A stretch of 64,000 nucleotides of DNA from Phytobacter diazotrophicus (GCA_004346725.1 SMDE01000016.1:1-64000), one strand, 5' to 3'; shown: positions 8,607-17,351, counted from the stretch's first letter. The notes: generated from the sequence alone by a model not told the origin. Program-made: numbers and translations.

Positions 8607-8930
8607 ATGATGGTGAGTCTTAAATCTTTCCTGCACTACTTCTCTGAACCGAAAAATACCGCGGCAGTGCCCATCAGCGAAGCTGAGCTGCAATTGATCC
8701 AGCGGCTGGCAAAGGCATTTGGCGGTGCGGAGAACATTGAGACCGTAGATGCCTGTCTGACCCGTTTACGGGTGACGGTGAAAGATCTGTCCGTTGTGGA
8801 TCCGCAAGCGCTGCAACATGAAGGGGCGCTGGGGGTGATTATTCTCGGTCAGCAGGTGCATGCGATATTTGGCAAACAGTCAGATGTGCTGCGCAAATTA
8901 CTGGATGAACATTTCTTTTCCCGCACATAA
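8607..8930 (+). CDS. Stand-alone PTS EIIB domain, glucose family
   Basis: A 107-residue (or 106 from the second ATG at 8610) cytoplasmic protein made almost entirely of a glucose-type PTS EIIB domain. The phosphorylatable cysteine is intact in VDACLTRLRV near residue 50, followed by the typical ALGVIILGQQVHAIFG segment. There is no EIIC membrane domain here or nearby, so it cannot transport sugar on its own. It sits between ganB and ganL in a locus whose uptake uses an ABC importer. It may accept phosphate from EIIA-Glc and act as a sensor or modulator, or be a remnant of a lost permease; the sound active site argues against simple decay. The SD (CAGGAG) favours the second ATG. Confidence 0.85.
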   Translation: MMVSLKSFLHYFSEPKNTAAVPISEAELQLIQRLAKAFGGAENIETVDACLTRLRVTVKDLSVVDPQALQHEGALGVIILGQQVHAIFGKQSDVLRKLLDEHFFSRT

Positions 8931-8959
8931 ATAAAAAGGGATACCCGTGAGGGTATCCC
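8931..8959 (-). terminator. Terminator for ganL
   Basis: GGGATACCC-GTGA-GGGTATCCC is a perfect 9-bp stem. On the minus strand it is followed by TTTTTATTT, so it terminates ganL transcription about 220 bases past the stop codon. On the plus strand it is followed by A-rich sequence and would act only as a 3' stem for the EIIB mRNA. Confidence 0.75.
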
Positions 8960-9176
8960 GAAATACAAAAAAGAAAAGCAAAGGCAATATAAATACTGTC
9001 AGGTAATAACCCGCCAGTTCTCGGAGATAAATAACGAGGGTAATGCATTAATAAACAAAATCATCTCGCGTTATATCGCGACGGCAGCACTGGACATAAC
9101 CAGGGGCTTATTTATATAAGCAACCGGTATTAACAGATGTGGCCAATTAAGCGATAACGGGAAAGATACTGTTTAT

Positions 9177-10442
9177 TTACCACCAGGCTTCAACCTGTAC
9201 GCCAAAGTTCCAGGTGTTATTTTTGGTGCCATCTTCAAATGATTTGCCATTTTCTGAATCATTTAAATAGGAAGCAAAGACACGTAGCTCAGGGCGTGAC
9301 ATAAATTCCGGGCCATCTGCCAGACCCACCGCGAAGGTATATTTTTCGCCGCTCTGTTTGTAATGGGTACCGTTTTTGTAGTCATCTTTCTGGTAGAAGC
9401 CGCCAACTTCACCGATCAGGCGCACGTAGTTGGTCATCTGATACTGCGCGCGGCCCACCAGTGAAACCAGACGGGTTTTGTCGGTATATTCCGTAATATC
9501 GTTAGCAGAGCCGTAGGTCAGCACGTGGTTCAGCGAGAACTTACTGGTAATCGGAATGAGCCCGGTGTTGATCACACGGTAACCGCTGGCATCGTTCACA
9601 TAATGCCACATGTCATACCAGCCGCCGCCCTGTGATACCATGTTCTGCGCCAGCCCTTTGTTGGCATATTGCAGCACCAGTTTGTTGTAGCCGCCAAACA
9701 TATCCTGACTGATTTCGCCGGTCACCATCACACCGTCATCCGCTTCGTATAAGCCGCCGTACTCTTTCTGCTTTTTCGTCGGATTTGGCATCGCGTAGTC
9801 AATGCCGAACTCGGTCCAGGCGCCTGACCACGGTTTCCAGCCCGCATAGCGAACGTCGATATAGTTGATATTGACGTCATTGTCATTATCGACGCGGTAA
9901 TCAACGTCATTGGCGTCACCCCGGATCCAGGCTACCGAGACGGCACCCGGCCCGACGCTGTAGTTTTCAATCCCCGCGCCGGAACCGGAGATATTCCAGT
10001 ACTTGGTATCGATGATGTGCAGGTCGTGACGCTGGTAGTAACGCTTACCGCCCCAGATGACCGCATTAGGATCGTTGGGGATAAGCCCTTTAATTTGCAG
10101 GTTCAACTGGCGCAAGCCGAATTGCGCGTCGTCACCAATGGTGGTTTCGTTGTCGTTAGAACCGTCGGAAACCATGCTGACCATACTGTCGAGGTAAAAA
10201 CTTACATCATCTTTTTTATAGACTTCTGAACCCAGTTCCAGCTCACCGTAGGTATCGGTTTCGTTACCCAGACGACCCAGTTTGTTCTTTTGCCACTCAA
10301 CCTGTCCGCCATCGCCGGACACGCCTACACCGCCGCGCAGGTAACCGTGAAAGTCGATAGGGACAGATGTCGCAGCCAGCAAAGAAGTTGAAGTCAGCGC
10401 AGTGGCTAACGCAAGAGAGAGAGTGCGTAGCGTAGTGTTCAT
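9177..10442 (-). CDS. ganL: LamB-type outer-membrane porin for galactan oligomers
   Basis: Maltoporin (LamB) family porin of 421 aa. A signal peptide (MNTTLRTLSLALATALTST... ending LLAA) is followed by VPIDFHGYLRGGVGVSG, the typical first strand of LamB-like porins, and the sequence ends in an aromatic residue (EAWW) as outer-membrane proteins require. ATG 10442 is used because AGAGGAA precedes it and it opens the signal; an ATG 33 bases upstream is less likely. Divergent from ganR and in the gan locus, it matches GanL of Dickeya, needed for growth on galactans. It would let oligosaccharides through the outer membrane to GanA and GanE. Specificity is inferred from context. Confidence 0.88.
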   Translation of the reverse strand: MNTTLRTLSLALATALTSTSLLAATSVPIDFHGYLRGGVGVSGDGGQVEWQKNKLGRLGNETDTYGELELGSEVYKKDDVSFYLDSMVSMVSDGSNDNETTIGDDAQFGLRQLNLQIKGLIPNDPNAVIWGGKRYYQRHDLHIIDTKYWNISGSGAGIENYSVGPGAVSVAWIRGDANDVDYRVDNDNDVNINYIDVRYAGWKPWSGAWTEFGIDYAMPNPTKKQKEYGGLYEADDGVMVTGEISQDMFGGYNKLVLQYANKGLAQNMVSQGGGWYDMWHYVNDASGYRVINTGLIPITSKFSLNHVLTYGSANDITEYTDKTRLVSLVGRAQYQMTNYVRLIGEVGGFYQKDDYKNGTHYKQSGEKYTFAVGLADGPEFMSRPELRVFASYLNDSENGKSFEDGTKNNTWNFGVQVEAWW

Positions 10443-10460
10443 ATCATTCCTCTTATTGTT

Positions 10461-10478
10461 TTGTATTACGTTCACATA
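10461..10478. promoter_or_regulatory. Candidate GanR site before ganL
   Basis: TTGTATTAC|GTTCACATA: the left half matches 8 of 9 positions of the 1494-1511 operator, while the right half is degenerate. It lies about 20 bases upstream of the ganL start, where bound repressor would block transcription. Confidence 0.4.
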
Positions 10479-10676
10479 AGCAGTGTCATAAAATGCCTAA
10501 ATGTAAAAACAGGCAAACTAACGATTGTGAATATGTGATTAACTGCAAATAAATCAGCGTTTTTTGTTACCATTAGCGAATCTGTTCACAATGTTGGAGG
10601 TTGTGAGCGTCATACTTATTTTGTTAAAATGAGGCAAGGGGATGTGTGGTGAGCGTTTTTTCAGGTCGCCCCTGTT

Positions 10677-10694
10677 ACACTTGGCGTATAACAA
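10677..10694. promoter_or_regulatory. Candidate GanR site before ganR
   Basis: ACACTTGGC|GTATAACAA: the right half is identical to the two before ganK/ganE. It ends 16 bases upstream of the ganR ATG, which would allow autoregulation. Inferred from recurrence of a 9-base half-site. Confidence 0.4.
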
Positions 10695-10710
10695 CATAAG
10701 GAACCGGACC

Positions 10711-11784
10711 ATGAAGTCTAAAAGTGCAACGCTGGAAGACGTAGCCCGTCATGCGGGTGTCTCCTACCAGACCGTGTCCAGGGTACTCAACAAATCTGCC
10801 AATGTATCCGAAACCACGCGTTTAAAAGTGGAGAAATCCATAGAGTTATTGCGTTATGTACCGAACCGGCTGGCGCAGCAGTTAGTGGGTAAGCAAAGCC
10901 AGACCGTCGGTCTGGTGACCACCTCGCTGGCACTCCATGCCCCTTCGCAAGTGGCGGCGGCGGTGAAACGCTACGCCAACCTCGATGGCTACCAGGTGTT
11001 GATTTCAATGATCGATGAGAACGTCAATCAAGACATTCAATCCGCCATCAACGAACTGAAATCTCAACTGGTAGACAAAGTGATCATCAACGTGCCGTTG
11101 GAAACCGAAGAGGCCCAGCGCATCGCGGCTGACAACGATGACATCGTTTGCCTGTTCCTCGATGTCGATCCCTACAGTTCCGTGTTTAACGTTTCGTTTA
11201 ACCCGGCTGACGGCACCCGTGCCAGCGTCAAACACCTTTATGAACTGGGCCATCGGGAGATTGCGCTACTGGCCGGGCCGGAAACCTCCGTGTCGGCCAG
11301 GCTGCGGTTGAAAAGCTGGATCGACACGCTTAACAGTTATGGACTGAAACCGGTGACTGTTTTTCATGGCACCTGGGATGCGCAAAGCGGTTACGCGGGC
11401 GCGTTACAGATGTTACGTGAAACACCGAATTTCACCGCCGTACTGGTGGGGAACGACCAGATGGCGCTCGGCGTACTGAGCGCGTTCCATCAACATCAGG
11501 TCGCCATTCCGGGGGAGAAATCAGTCGTGGGGTATGACGGGACCTATGAAAGTTCGTTCTTCCATCCGGCGTTGACCACCGTTTCGCTGGATCTCGATTT
11601 GCAGGGCAAGGAAGCGGTGCGTCGCCTGCTTGATAGCGGCCACGGTGATTCAGCGCGCAGTTCGTCTGTGTTGCCAGCAAAGCTTATTGTCCGTCATTCA
11701 ACCGGGGCAGTGCAGGAGCAGGGGATTAACCTGCAGGATATCGCCCAGCAATTGCAGGAAATTGCGCATAAGTTGTGGAAGTAA
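10711..11784 (+). CDS. ganR: LacI-family transcriptional regulator of the gan locus
   Basis: LacI/GalR repressor, 357 aa. The N-terminal helix-turn-helix reads TLEDVARHAGVSYQTVSRVL (residues about 6-25), with the YQ recognition pair also present in LacI, and the hinge helix YVPNRLAQQL follows. The rest is a periplasmic-binding-protein-like sugar sensor domain with the GYDG segment near 275. ATG 10711 is preferred to an upstream ATG at 10642 because AAGGAA lies before it and the HTH starts at once. Divergent from ganL. By analogy with GanR of Dickeya it should repress gan genes until galactan breakdown products appear. Recurring TTGTTwTAC/GTAwAACAA half-sites in the locus are its likely operators. 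Confidence 0.9.
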   Translation: MKSKSATLEDVARHAGVSYQTVSRVLNKSANVSETTRLKVEKSIELLRYVPNRLAQQLVGKQSQTVGLVTTSLALHAPSQVAAAVKRYANLDGYQVLISMIDENVNQDIQSAINELKSQLVDKVIINVPLETEEAQRIAADNDDIVCLFLDVDPYSSVFNVSFNPADGTRASVKHLYELGHREIALLAGPETSVSARLRLKSWIDTLNSYGLKPVTVFHGTWDAQSGYAGALQMLRETPNFTAVLVGNDQMALGVLSAFHQHQVAIPGEKSVVGYDGTYESSFFHPALTTVSLDLDLQGKEAVRRLLDSGHGDSARSSSVLPAKLIVRHSTGAVQEQGINLQDIAQQLQEIAHKLWK

Positions 11785-12018
11785 CGTTCAGGCGTCTACT
11801 GACGCTGGGGCGCCCCATAGCAAAAGCCCGCCGCGTTTTGCTCAATCCATATGAACAGTGCTCATACGCTATGGATTCGCAAAACGCTCTGTTTATAAAA
11901 AACAGGACTGTCAGGATGAGCCTTACGTGGATTGGGGCTCATCCACGCGTGCTCATGCCTGATCAGTCATAGGGGTGGGAAATGATAACAGACAGCTATC
12001 CGCTATCAGTCAGGCGTG
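11785..12018. other. Gene-free convergent region rich in inverted repeats
   Basis: Between ganR and the SDR gene lie a GCGTC-tact-GACGC hairpin with the palindrome GGGGCGCCCC beside it (about 11792-11815), a long imperfect stem at 11833-11887, and a perfect 9-bp stem GGATGAGCC...GGCTCATCC at 11914-11944. None has a clear T-tract, so I cannot call a standard terminator. Confidence 0.6.
11833..11887. repeat. Long imperfect inverted repeat
   Basis: GCGTTTTGC-tc-AATCCATA pairs with TATGGATT-c-GCAAAACGC around an 18-base loop, giving 17 base pairs interrupted by one small bulge. It could be a terminator stem or the remains of a small mobile repeat. Confidence 0.6.
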
Positions 12019-12741
12019 TCAGTTGGCGGATGCGGTTGGTCTGATGGTGATCTCTGTTGTATCGACGCTCTCAGGGGCTTCAATGACCTGCCGCACGGCA
12101 CGGGCAATATCCGCAGGTTTTAGTGCCACAGAACGGTAGACATCCATCGCCGCCCTGGTTTGCGGATGCGTAATGGTTGAGGCAAGGTCACTTTCCACAA
12201 CACCTGGATTGACACAGGTCACGCGAATAGTGGGGCTTTCCTGACGTAATCCATCCGAAATCGCGCGGACCGCGAATTTCGAGGCACAATAGACGGCGGC
12301 GGTTGGTACGACAGCAAGGGCGCCGATCGAGCCAATATTGATAATCTGGCCGGAACCCTGCGCTTCCATCACGGGAAGCACAGCGCCAATGCCCCAGAGC
12401 ACACCCTTGATATTGACGTCTATCATACGCTCCCATTCATCCTGTTTACCTGCGGCAAGCGGAGAAAGCGGCATGATACCCGCATTGTTGATCAGCACAT
12501 CGACGCGGCCCCATTTATCCAGCGCGTCCTGCACAAAGCTTGCCATCGACAGGCGACTGGTGACATCCAGCTCTCGTGCTTGAGCAACACCGCCCGCGCC
12601 GCGTATTTCTGCGGCAATGGCTTCGATACGCTCCAGCCTGCGAGCCCCTAATAACACCTTCGCGCCTGCGTTTCCAAGCTCTCTGGCAATCCCTTCGCCA
12701 ATCCCGCTTGATGCGCCGGTAATTAATATCACTTTCTGCAT
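12019..12741 (-). CDS. Classical short-chain dehydrogenase/reductase
   Basis: NAD(P)-dependent SDR oxidoreductase, 240 aa, cytoplasmic. The cofactor motif TGASSGIGEG is at residues 8-17, the NNAG motif near 86, and the catalytic Ser...Tyr-x3-Lys reads YCASK near 151. ATG at 12741 follows AAAGGAG. A LysR regulator is transcribed divergently 98 bases away and probably controls it. The Arg pair in LGARR suggests NADPH preference, which is inference. The substrate cannot be read from the sequence. Confidence 0.85.
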   Translation of the reverse strand: MQKVILITGASSGIGEGIARELGNAGAKVLLGARRLERIEAIAAEIRGAGGVAQARELDVTSRLSMASFVQDALDKWGRVDVLINNAGIMPLSPLAAGKQDEWERMIDVNIKGVLWGIGAVLPVMEAQGSGQIINIGSIGALAVVPTAAVYCASKFAVRAISDGLRQESPTIRVTCVNPGVVESDLASTITHPQTRAAMDVYRSVALKPADIARAVRQVIEAPESVDTTEITIRPTASAN

Positions 12742-12839
12742 AGCATGCTCCTTTAGTTGAGTTCGAAACGATCATAGAACTTCACGATTGTTTCCAGTAC
12801 CCTGCTTTGACTGGACTCACTGGTTAGCAATGTTAAACA

Positions 12840-13742
12840 ATGAAAATTGATCTCAATCTCTTACCCGTATTTCTCGCCGTGGCAGAAGAGCGTAATTTCA
12901 GCGCCGCTGCTGCACGCCTGGGTGTCACCAGATCGGCGATCAGCCAGGGAATTAGGCGGCTTGAGGATGCGTTCGGCACAATGCTGGTCATGCGTACGAC
13001 TCGCTCAGTAACCCTGACGGAAGCAGGGGAACGGCTACGAGAATCTCTGTCATCACCGTTATCCAGTATTGACGCGGCGTTCGAAGAGATAGCGTCTGAC
13101 AATGTGCCGCGAGGATGTCTGCGGATTGCGGTGACCTCGATAGCCGAAGCGTTTCTTTCTGGCCCGCTGATTGCCTCGTTTGCGGCGGACAACCCTGCCG
13201 TAACGGTTGATATTGTCGTGACCGATGAAGAGTTTGATATTGTGGCTGCGGGTTATGACGCTGGCGTAAGGCTTGGAGAGGTGATCGAAAAGGATATGAT
13301 TGCCGTCCCGCTTACCGGAAAGCAACGTGAAATGGCGGTTGCCTCGCCTGCGTATCTTGCAGCGCATAACGCCCCTGTGCACCCGCGTGAGTTGATTCAC
13401 CATCGTTGTATCGGCTGGCGTCCTGCCAAAGATGTCGCCCCTTATCGCTGGGAATTTGAGGAGGCGGGGGAACCTTTCAATCTGGCGATTGAACCGCAGA
13501 TTACGACGAACGATCTGCGCCTGATGTTGCGGCTCGCGCTGGCCGGTGGCGGGATTACGTTTGCCACGGAGGATACATTCAGACCTTTTGTTGAGACCGG
13601 GCAACTTGTCTCACTGCTGGATGACTATCTGCCTTATTTCCCGGGTTTCTATCTCTACTTTCCTCATCGCCGCAATATGGCGCCCAAACTCCGTGCCCTT
13701 GTCGACCATGTCAGGCGGTGGCGGCAGCAGGAACTGCAATAG
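12840..13742 (+). CDS. LysR-family transcriptional regulator
   Basis: LysR-type activator/repressor, 300 aa. The winged HTH occupies residues 1-60 (LLPVFLAVAEERNFSAAAAR then AISQGIRRLED), followed by the two-lobed co-inducer domain. The short hydrophobic start places it in the subgroup that often controls a neighbouring oxidoreductase. It is divergent from the SDR at 12019-12741; the 98-base gap should hold both promoters. The ATG at 12840 lacks an obvious Shine-Dalgarno sequence, but homology begins right there. Its inducer is unknown. Confidence 0.87.
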   Translation: MKIDLNLLPVFLAVAEERNFSAAAARLGVTRSAISQGIRRLEDAFGTMLVMRTTRSVTLTEAGERLRESLSSPLSSIDAAFEEIASDNVPRGCLRIAVTSIAEAFLSGPLIASFAADNPAVTVDIVVTDEEFDIVAAGYDAGVRLGEVIEKDMIAVPLTGKQREMAVASPAYLAAHNAPVHPRELIHHRCIGWRPAKDVAPYRWEFEEAGEPFNLAIEPQITTNDLRLMLRLALAGGGITFATEDTFRPFVETGQLVSLLDDYLPYFPGFYLYFPHRRNMAPKLRALVDHVRRWRQQELQ

Positions 13743-13918
13743 CGGAGAACAGCGCTGAAAAGGTAGAACGCGACAGGTGGGTCAACATTTAAAACCTCAC
13801 CTGGTTAATCCATATTCTGTAAATTCAAAAATCCATATTTTTTAGAGATGGTGTTTAAGTTATTTTTTTAAATTAATAACTTAATTAATATCGTCACTTT
13901 TATGTTTTTTTGTGTAAT

Positions 13919-13934
13919 TGTAAAGTCCATCACA
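13919..13934. promoter_or_regulatory. Candidate CRP site of araE
   Basis: TGTAA-N6-TCACA matches the CRP consensus TGTGA-N6-TCACA at nine of ten core positions. It lies 14 bases upstream of the AraC-like site. Confidence 0.6.
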
Positions 13935-13947
13935 GAAACACAGGTTA

Positions 13948-13964
13948 CAGCAAATTTGTCCATA
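13948..13964. promoter_or_regulatory. Candidate AraC half-site of araE
   Basis: CAGC-N7-TCCATA differs at one position from the E. coli AraI1 pattern TAGC-N7-TCCATA with the same spacer. Two more TCCATA cores occur upstream at 13809 and 13832, with poorer left parts. Confidence 0.6.
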
Positions 13965-14046
13965 TTTTCGCATGTCACTCACTGACACTCTGCCCCGGTG
14001 CTGATTTACTTTCATTCGATACCTTACTTTTTTGCAGGCAGGAAAA

Positions 14047-15465
14047 ATGGCTTCTATGAGTAGTGATTCTGTAGTGTTACCGCGCGCACTACGTGATACC
14101 CGACGCATGAATTTGTTTGTTTCTATCTCGGCTGCTGTTGCGGGGCTGTTGTTTGGTCTGGATATCGGGGTGATTGCCGGTGCATTGCCCTTTATTTCCG
14201 AGCATTTTGCGCTTTCCAGCCGTTTACAGGAGTGGGTCGTCAGCAGCATGATGCTGGGCGCAGCGCTAGGTGCGCTTTTCAACGGGTGGTTATCATTTCG
14301 TCTTGGGCGTAAATACAGCCTGATGGCGGGCGCAATACTTTTTGTCGCAGGTTCACTTGGCTCTGCTTTTGCCCACAATGTCGAGGTGTTGTTGCTCTCC
14401 CGCGTGCTGCTGGGCGTTGCGGTCGGCATTGCCTCTTACACTGCACCACTTTATCTCTCTGAAATGGCGAGCGAAAATGTGCGTGGAAAGATGATCAGCA
14501 TGTACCAGTTGATGGTCACCTTAGGCATTGTGCTGGCGTTCCTTTCCGATACTGCTTTCAGCTACAGTGGCAATTGGCGAGCCATGCTCGGCGTGCTGGC
14601 GTTGCCTGCGGTTGTCCTGATTATTCTGGTCGTGTTTCTTCCCAATAGCCCACGCTGGCTGGCCCAAAAAGGGCGACACATTGAGGCGGAAGAGGTGCTG
14701 CGTATGTTGCGCGATACCTCTGAAAAGGCGCGCGATGAACTGAACGAGATCCGCGAAAGTTTGAAGCTGACGCAGGGTGGTTTCCAGTTGTTCAAAGCTA
14801 ATCGTAATGTGCGTAGAGCCGTGTATCTTGGCATGCTGTTGCAGGCGATGCAGCAATTCACGGGCATGAATATTATTATGTATTACGCGCCACGCATTTT
14901 TAAAATGGCTGGATTTACAACCACTGAGCAGCAGATGATCGCCACCCTTGTGGTTGGGCTAACTTTTATGTTCGCCACTTTTATTGCGGTATTCACCGTC
15001 GATAAAGCCGGGCGTAAGCCTGCGCTGAAAATCGGTTTTAGCGTGATGGCTATCGGCACGCTGATCCTCGGATACTGTCTCATGCAGTTCGATAACGGTT
15101 CGCCATCAAGCAGTCTTTCGTGGCTTTCAGTCGGTATGACGATGATGTGTATTGCAGGGTATGCGATGAGCGCGGCACCGGTCGTATGGATCCTGTGCTC
15201 TGAGATCCAGCCCTTAAAATGCCGTGATTTCGGTATTACCTGTTCAACCACCACAAACTGGGTATCGAACATGATTATCGGCGCGACCTTCCTGACTCTG
15301 CTTGACGCGATTGGCGCGGCGGGTACGTTCTGGCTCTACACCGCACTCAATCTGGTTTTCATTGCATTAACGTTCTGGCTTATCCCGGAAACCAAAAATG
15401 TGACGCTGGAACATATTGAACGTCGTCTTATGACGGGTGAAAAACTGCGTAATATTGGGATGTAA
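14047..15465 (+). CDS. araE: Arabinose:H+ symporter
   Basis: Major-facilitator sugar/H+ symporter, 472 aa, exactly the length of E. coli AraE and near-identical over most of its length. Landmarks are [15 protein letters not shown] in helix 1, the RLGRKYS loop after helix 2, [15 protein letters not shown] in the central loop, and [19 protein letters not shown] at the C-terminus. ATG 14047 (after AGGA) gives this length; an in-frame TTG at 14032 is less likely. It stands alone between unrelated genes, as araE does in E. coli, with AraC- and CRP-like sites upstream. It imports L-arabinose, the sugar that accompanies galactan in plant arabinogalactans, which complements the gan locus. Confidence 0.95.
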   Translation: MASMSSDSVVLPRALRDTRRMNLFVSISAAVAGLLFGLDIGVIAGALPFISEHFALSSRLQEWVVSSMMLGAALGALFNGWLSFRLGRKYSLMAGAILFVAGSLGSAFAHNVEVLLLSRVLLGVAVGIASYTAPLYLSEMASENVRGKMISMYQLMVTLGIVLAFLSDTAFSYSGNWRAMLGVLALPAVVLIILVVFLPNSPRWLAQKGRHIEAEEVLRMLRDTSEKARDELNEIRESLKLTQGGFQLFKANRNVRRAVYLGMLLQAMQQFTGMNIIMYYAPRIFKMAGFTTTEQQMIATLVVGLTFMFATFIAVFTVDKAGRKPALKIGFSVMAIGTLILGYCLMQFDNGSPSSSLSWLSVGMTMMCIAGYAMSAAPVVWILCSEIQPLKCRDFGITCSTTTNWVSNMIIGATFLTLLDAIGAAGTFWLYTALNLVFIALTFWLIPETKNVTLEHIERRLMTGEKLRNIGM

Positions 15466-15489
15466 TTTATCCCGCGTAATTTATCCCGC
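15462..15489. repeat. Tandem 14-bp duplication over the araE stop codon
   Basis: GTAATTTATCCCGC occurs twice head to tail; the first copy contains the TAA stop of araE. The duplication does not alter the protein. Confidence 0.9.
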
Positions 15490-15502
15490 ATTGGTGAGCA
15501 GG

Positions 15503-15530
15503 AAAGCAGGTTAATTAATTAGCCTGCTTT
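15503..15530 (+). terminator. Probable araE terminator
   Basis: AAAGCAGG-N12-CCTGCTTT forms an 8-bp stem around a self-complementary TAATTAATTA, making the whole 28 bases nearly palindromic. The T-run is short on both strands, so it may also serve the convergent tautomerase gene. Confidence 0.6.
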
Positions 15531-15567
15531 AATCCACAACCCTCACTGATACACTATCTCTGCTAAA

Positions 15568-15804
15568 TTATGATCGTTGCGGTGAGCCAAATTTCGCAGC
15601 AATCATTTCAGATGTGGGTTGTATTCCCCCCAGACTCCACTGTTCCGGTTCATGCTCGTCAATTCGGACCCATACCGAACGCCGAAACTCAGGATCGCCT
15701 TTTCCCTCAATTTCAACAATAAGGTCAGTCATACGACGTAGAAGTTCATTTTTTTGCTCCGGGCTCAAAATCCCTTTGATGGTTTGCACATTTACGAAGG
15801 GCAT
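15568..15804 (-). CDS. 4-oxalocrotonate tautomerase family protein
   Basis: Small cytoplasmic tautomerase, 78 aa. Pro-2 of MPFVNVQT, freed by methionine removal, is the general base of this superfamily, and the KGILSPEQKNELLRRMTDL helix is typical. Arginines suitable for substrate carboxylate binding lie near residues 41-47 (FRRSVWVRID). Start ATG 15804 follows AAGGAG. It is divergent from an HxlR regulator with a 61-base gap, so the two probably form a regulator/enzyme pair. Such pairs often answer electrophile or quinone stress, but that role is inference here. Confidence 0.83.
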   Translation of the reverse strand: MPFVNVQTIKGILSPEQKNELLRRMTDLIVEIEGKGDPEFRRSVWVRIDEHEPEQWSLGGIQPTSEMIAAKFGSPQRS

Positions 15805-15865
15805 TGTATTCTCCTTAATTATCTAGGTCTTAAAATCATACTCAGATTAGGAGGCAAATCTACAC

Positions 15866-16324
15866 ATGTCAAAAGATAATTCATTACCGTACCTGTTACC
15901 TGAACTTTGCGGGCTTGCGGCGGCAGCGGAACTCCTTGGCGATCAATGGGTTTTGCTGATTCTAAGAGAGGCTTTTTACGGGGTGACGCGCTTTGAAACG
16001 ATGCGCGCACATACAAAAATTGCAAAACAGACACTGGCAAACCGATTAAAAAAAATGACTGAACTCGGTCTGCTTTGCAAAATCCCTTATCAGGAAGAGG
16101 GGACACGTGAACGCTATGAATATGTTCTCACACCAAAAAGCCGATCGCTGGCACCGCTGCTTATTTCCCTGATGGAATGGGGGCATAAAAATATATTGCA
16201 TGATGAGCCACATATTTCCTTAGTGGATAAACGTACGGGGGATGTCGTACACAGCGCATTCGTGTCAACAAAAGGTGATGTCGTTGAGGCTAAAAATTTA
16301 CAGATAGTGGCTTTGAAACGTTAA
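15866..16324 (+). CDS. HxlR-family transcriptional regulator
   Basis: MarR/HxlR-type winged-helix regulator, 152 aa. The family pattern AAELLGDQWVLLILREAFYG lies near residue 18, and the recognition helix region reads IAKQTLANRLKKMTELGLL. A single cysteine near the N-terminus (PELCGL) could act as a redox or electrophile sensor, as in some HxlR proteins; this is inference. GGAGG lies 11 bases before the ATG. It is divergent from the tautomerase gene and likely controls it. Confidence 0.85.
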   Translation: MSKDNSLPYLLPELCGLAAAAELLGDQWVLLILREAFYGVTRFETMRAHTKIAKQTLANRLKKMTELGLLCKIPYQEEGTRERYEYVLTPKSRSLAPLLISLMEWGHKNILHDEPHISLVDKRTGDVVHSAFVSTKGDVVEAKNLQIVALKR

Positions 16325-16458
16325 TTTGCCTGGTAACCTTGTCTCACTGGTTTTCAGGGCTCATTAAAAGCCCCATTTCGCATACACCTTCGGGACTGTA
16401 CAGACAAGCCTGTCAGAGGGAGGGGCTGTTATGCGCGAGGGGCAGCTATTGAGCCCGA

Positions 16459-17232
16459 TTAAGGCAAAAAATCGCGTGGTGTTGAATCCAGGATGGCGTG
16501 AAAAGCAGCGGTAAATGCAGCCGGGCATGAGAAGCCAAGCTGGTAGGCGACCTGTTTGATTGAGATGCCGTTGGCGAGAAGATCTAACGAAGCACAAATT
16601 CTGGCTCTCTGCTTCCATGTTCTAAAACTAAATCCAGTGTCTTTAATAAACAATCGCGAAAATGTACGTTCGGACATGGTAGCGATATAAGCCAGATCGC
16701 TTAGCGATGCTTCCCAACGATGATTAACCAATAATTCTCTGGCCGCACAGGCTAATCGCTCATCATGCGGCATTGGAAGTTCCGCGGCTAAAGGGGGAGC
16801 CTCGCTGAGAATCTCCAGAAGCAACAGAGCCATTTTCCGTTGGCTCGGTTTGCTGTAGTCATCACAAAAGAGTCCGGCTATCAGCTCTTTCACCATTGCT
16901 GTAGCCGTAATCACATGCACCTGGTGACTCTTCGTAAAATTCGCGCACTCTGCGATAAGGCTGCGGCTGAAATAGACGGCCCGTAGGTCTGTATGTGAAA
17001 GCAGGTTGTAACTATGGATCTGAAGAGGCGGTAGCCATAATGCACGCTGAGGCGGTATTACCCACCGGTCATTTTCTGTTTCAACCAGCATAACTCCCCT
17101 GGTGGCAAACAGCAGTTGCCCCTCAATATGATGATGAGGAGGATCTGTCTCTCCACGTTGATAACTTATCGCGGTGCTTGACCACCCTGTGGCTTCATCA
17201 TGTCTTGGCGCTTTATCTATACTACCTGGCAT
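16459..17232 (-). CDS. AraC-family regulator with N-terminal cupin
   Basis: Transcription factor of 257 aa. The N-terminal cupin (PPHHHIEGQLLFATRG near residue 31) is a ligand- or metal-type sensor domain, and the C-terminal 100 residues carry the two AraC helix-turn-helix units (SLSDLAYIATMSERTFSRLF and ISIKQVAYQLGFS). ATG 17232 follows AGGAG. It faces away from the amidotransferase gene at 17352 across 119 bases. Proteins of this architecture often control a neighbouring exporter or enzyme. No target is evident apart from the divergent amidotransferase. Confidence 0.85.
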   Translation of the reverse strand: MPGSIDKAPRHDEATGWSSTAISYQRGETDPPHHHIEGQLLFATRGVMLVETENDRWVIPPQRALWLPPLQIHSYNLLSHTDLRAVYFSRSLIAECANFTKSHQVHVITATAMVKELIAGLFCDDYSKPSQRKMALLLLEILSEAPPLAAELPMPHDERLACAARELLVNHRWEASLSDLAYIATMSERTFSRLFIKDTGFSFRTWKQRARICASLDLLANGISIKQVAYQLGFSCPAAFTAAFHAILDSTPRDFLP

Positions 17233-17351
17233 TTCAGATTTAGCTCCTGCACTTATGATAGCGACCCTTGAACCATCCGAAGTAAAGCCTTACTGGATGG
17301 GGGAGTGATTTAATTTTCAGATTATCATAGGTATTACAGGAGCCTATCCTA

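Larger units (their letters stand above)
13743..14046. promoter_or_regulatory. araE control region
   Basis: AT-rich 304-base non-coding stretch with three TCCATA elements (13809, 13832, 13959) and a strong CRP-like site at 13919-13934. The rightmost TCCATA is part of a full AraC-type half-site. The arrangement CRP site, then AraC site, then gene resembles arabinose-inducible promoters of E. coli. Confidence 0.65.
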
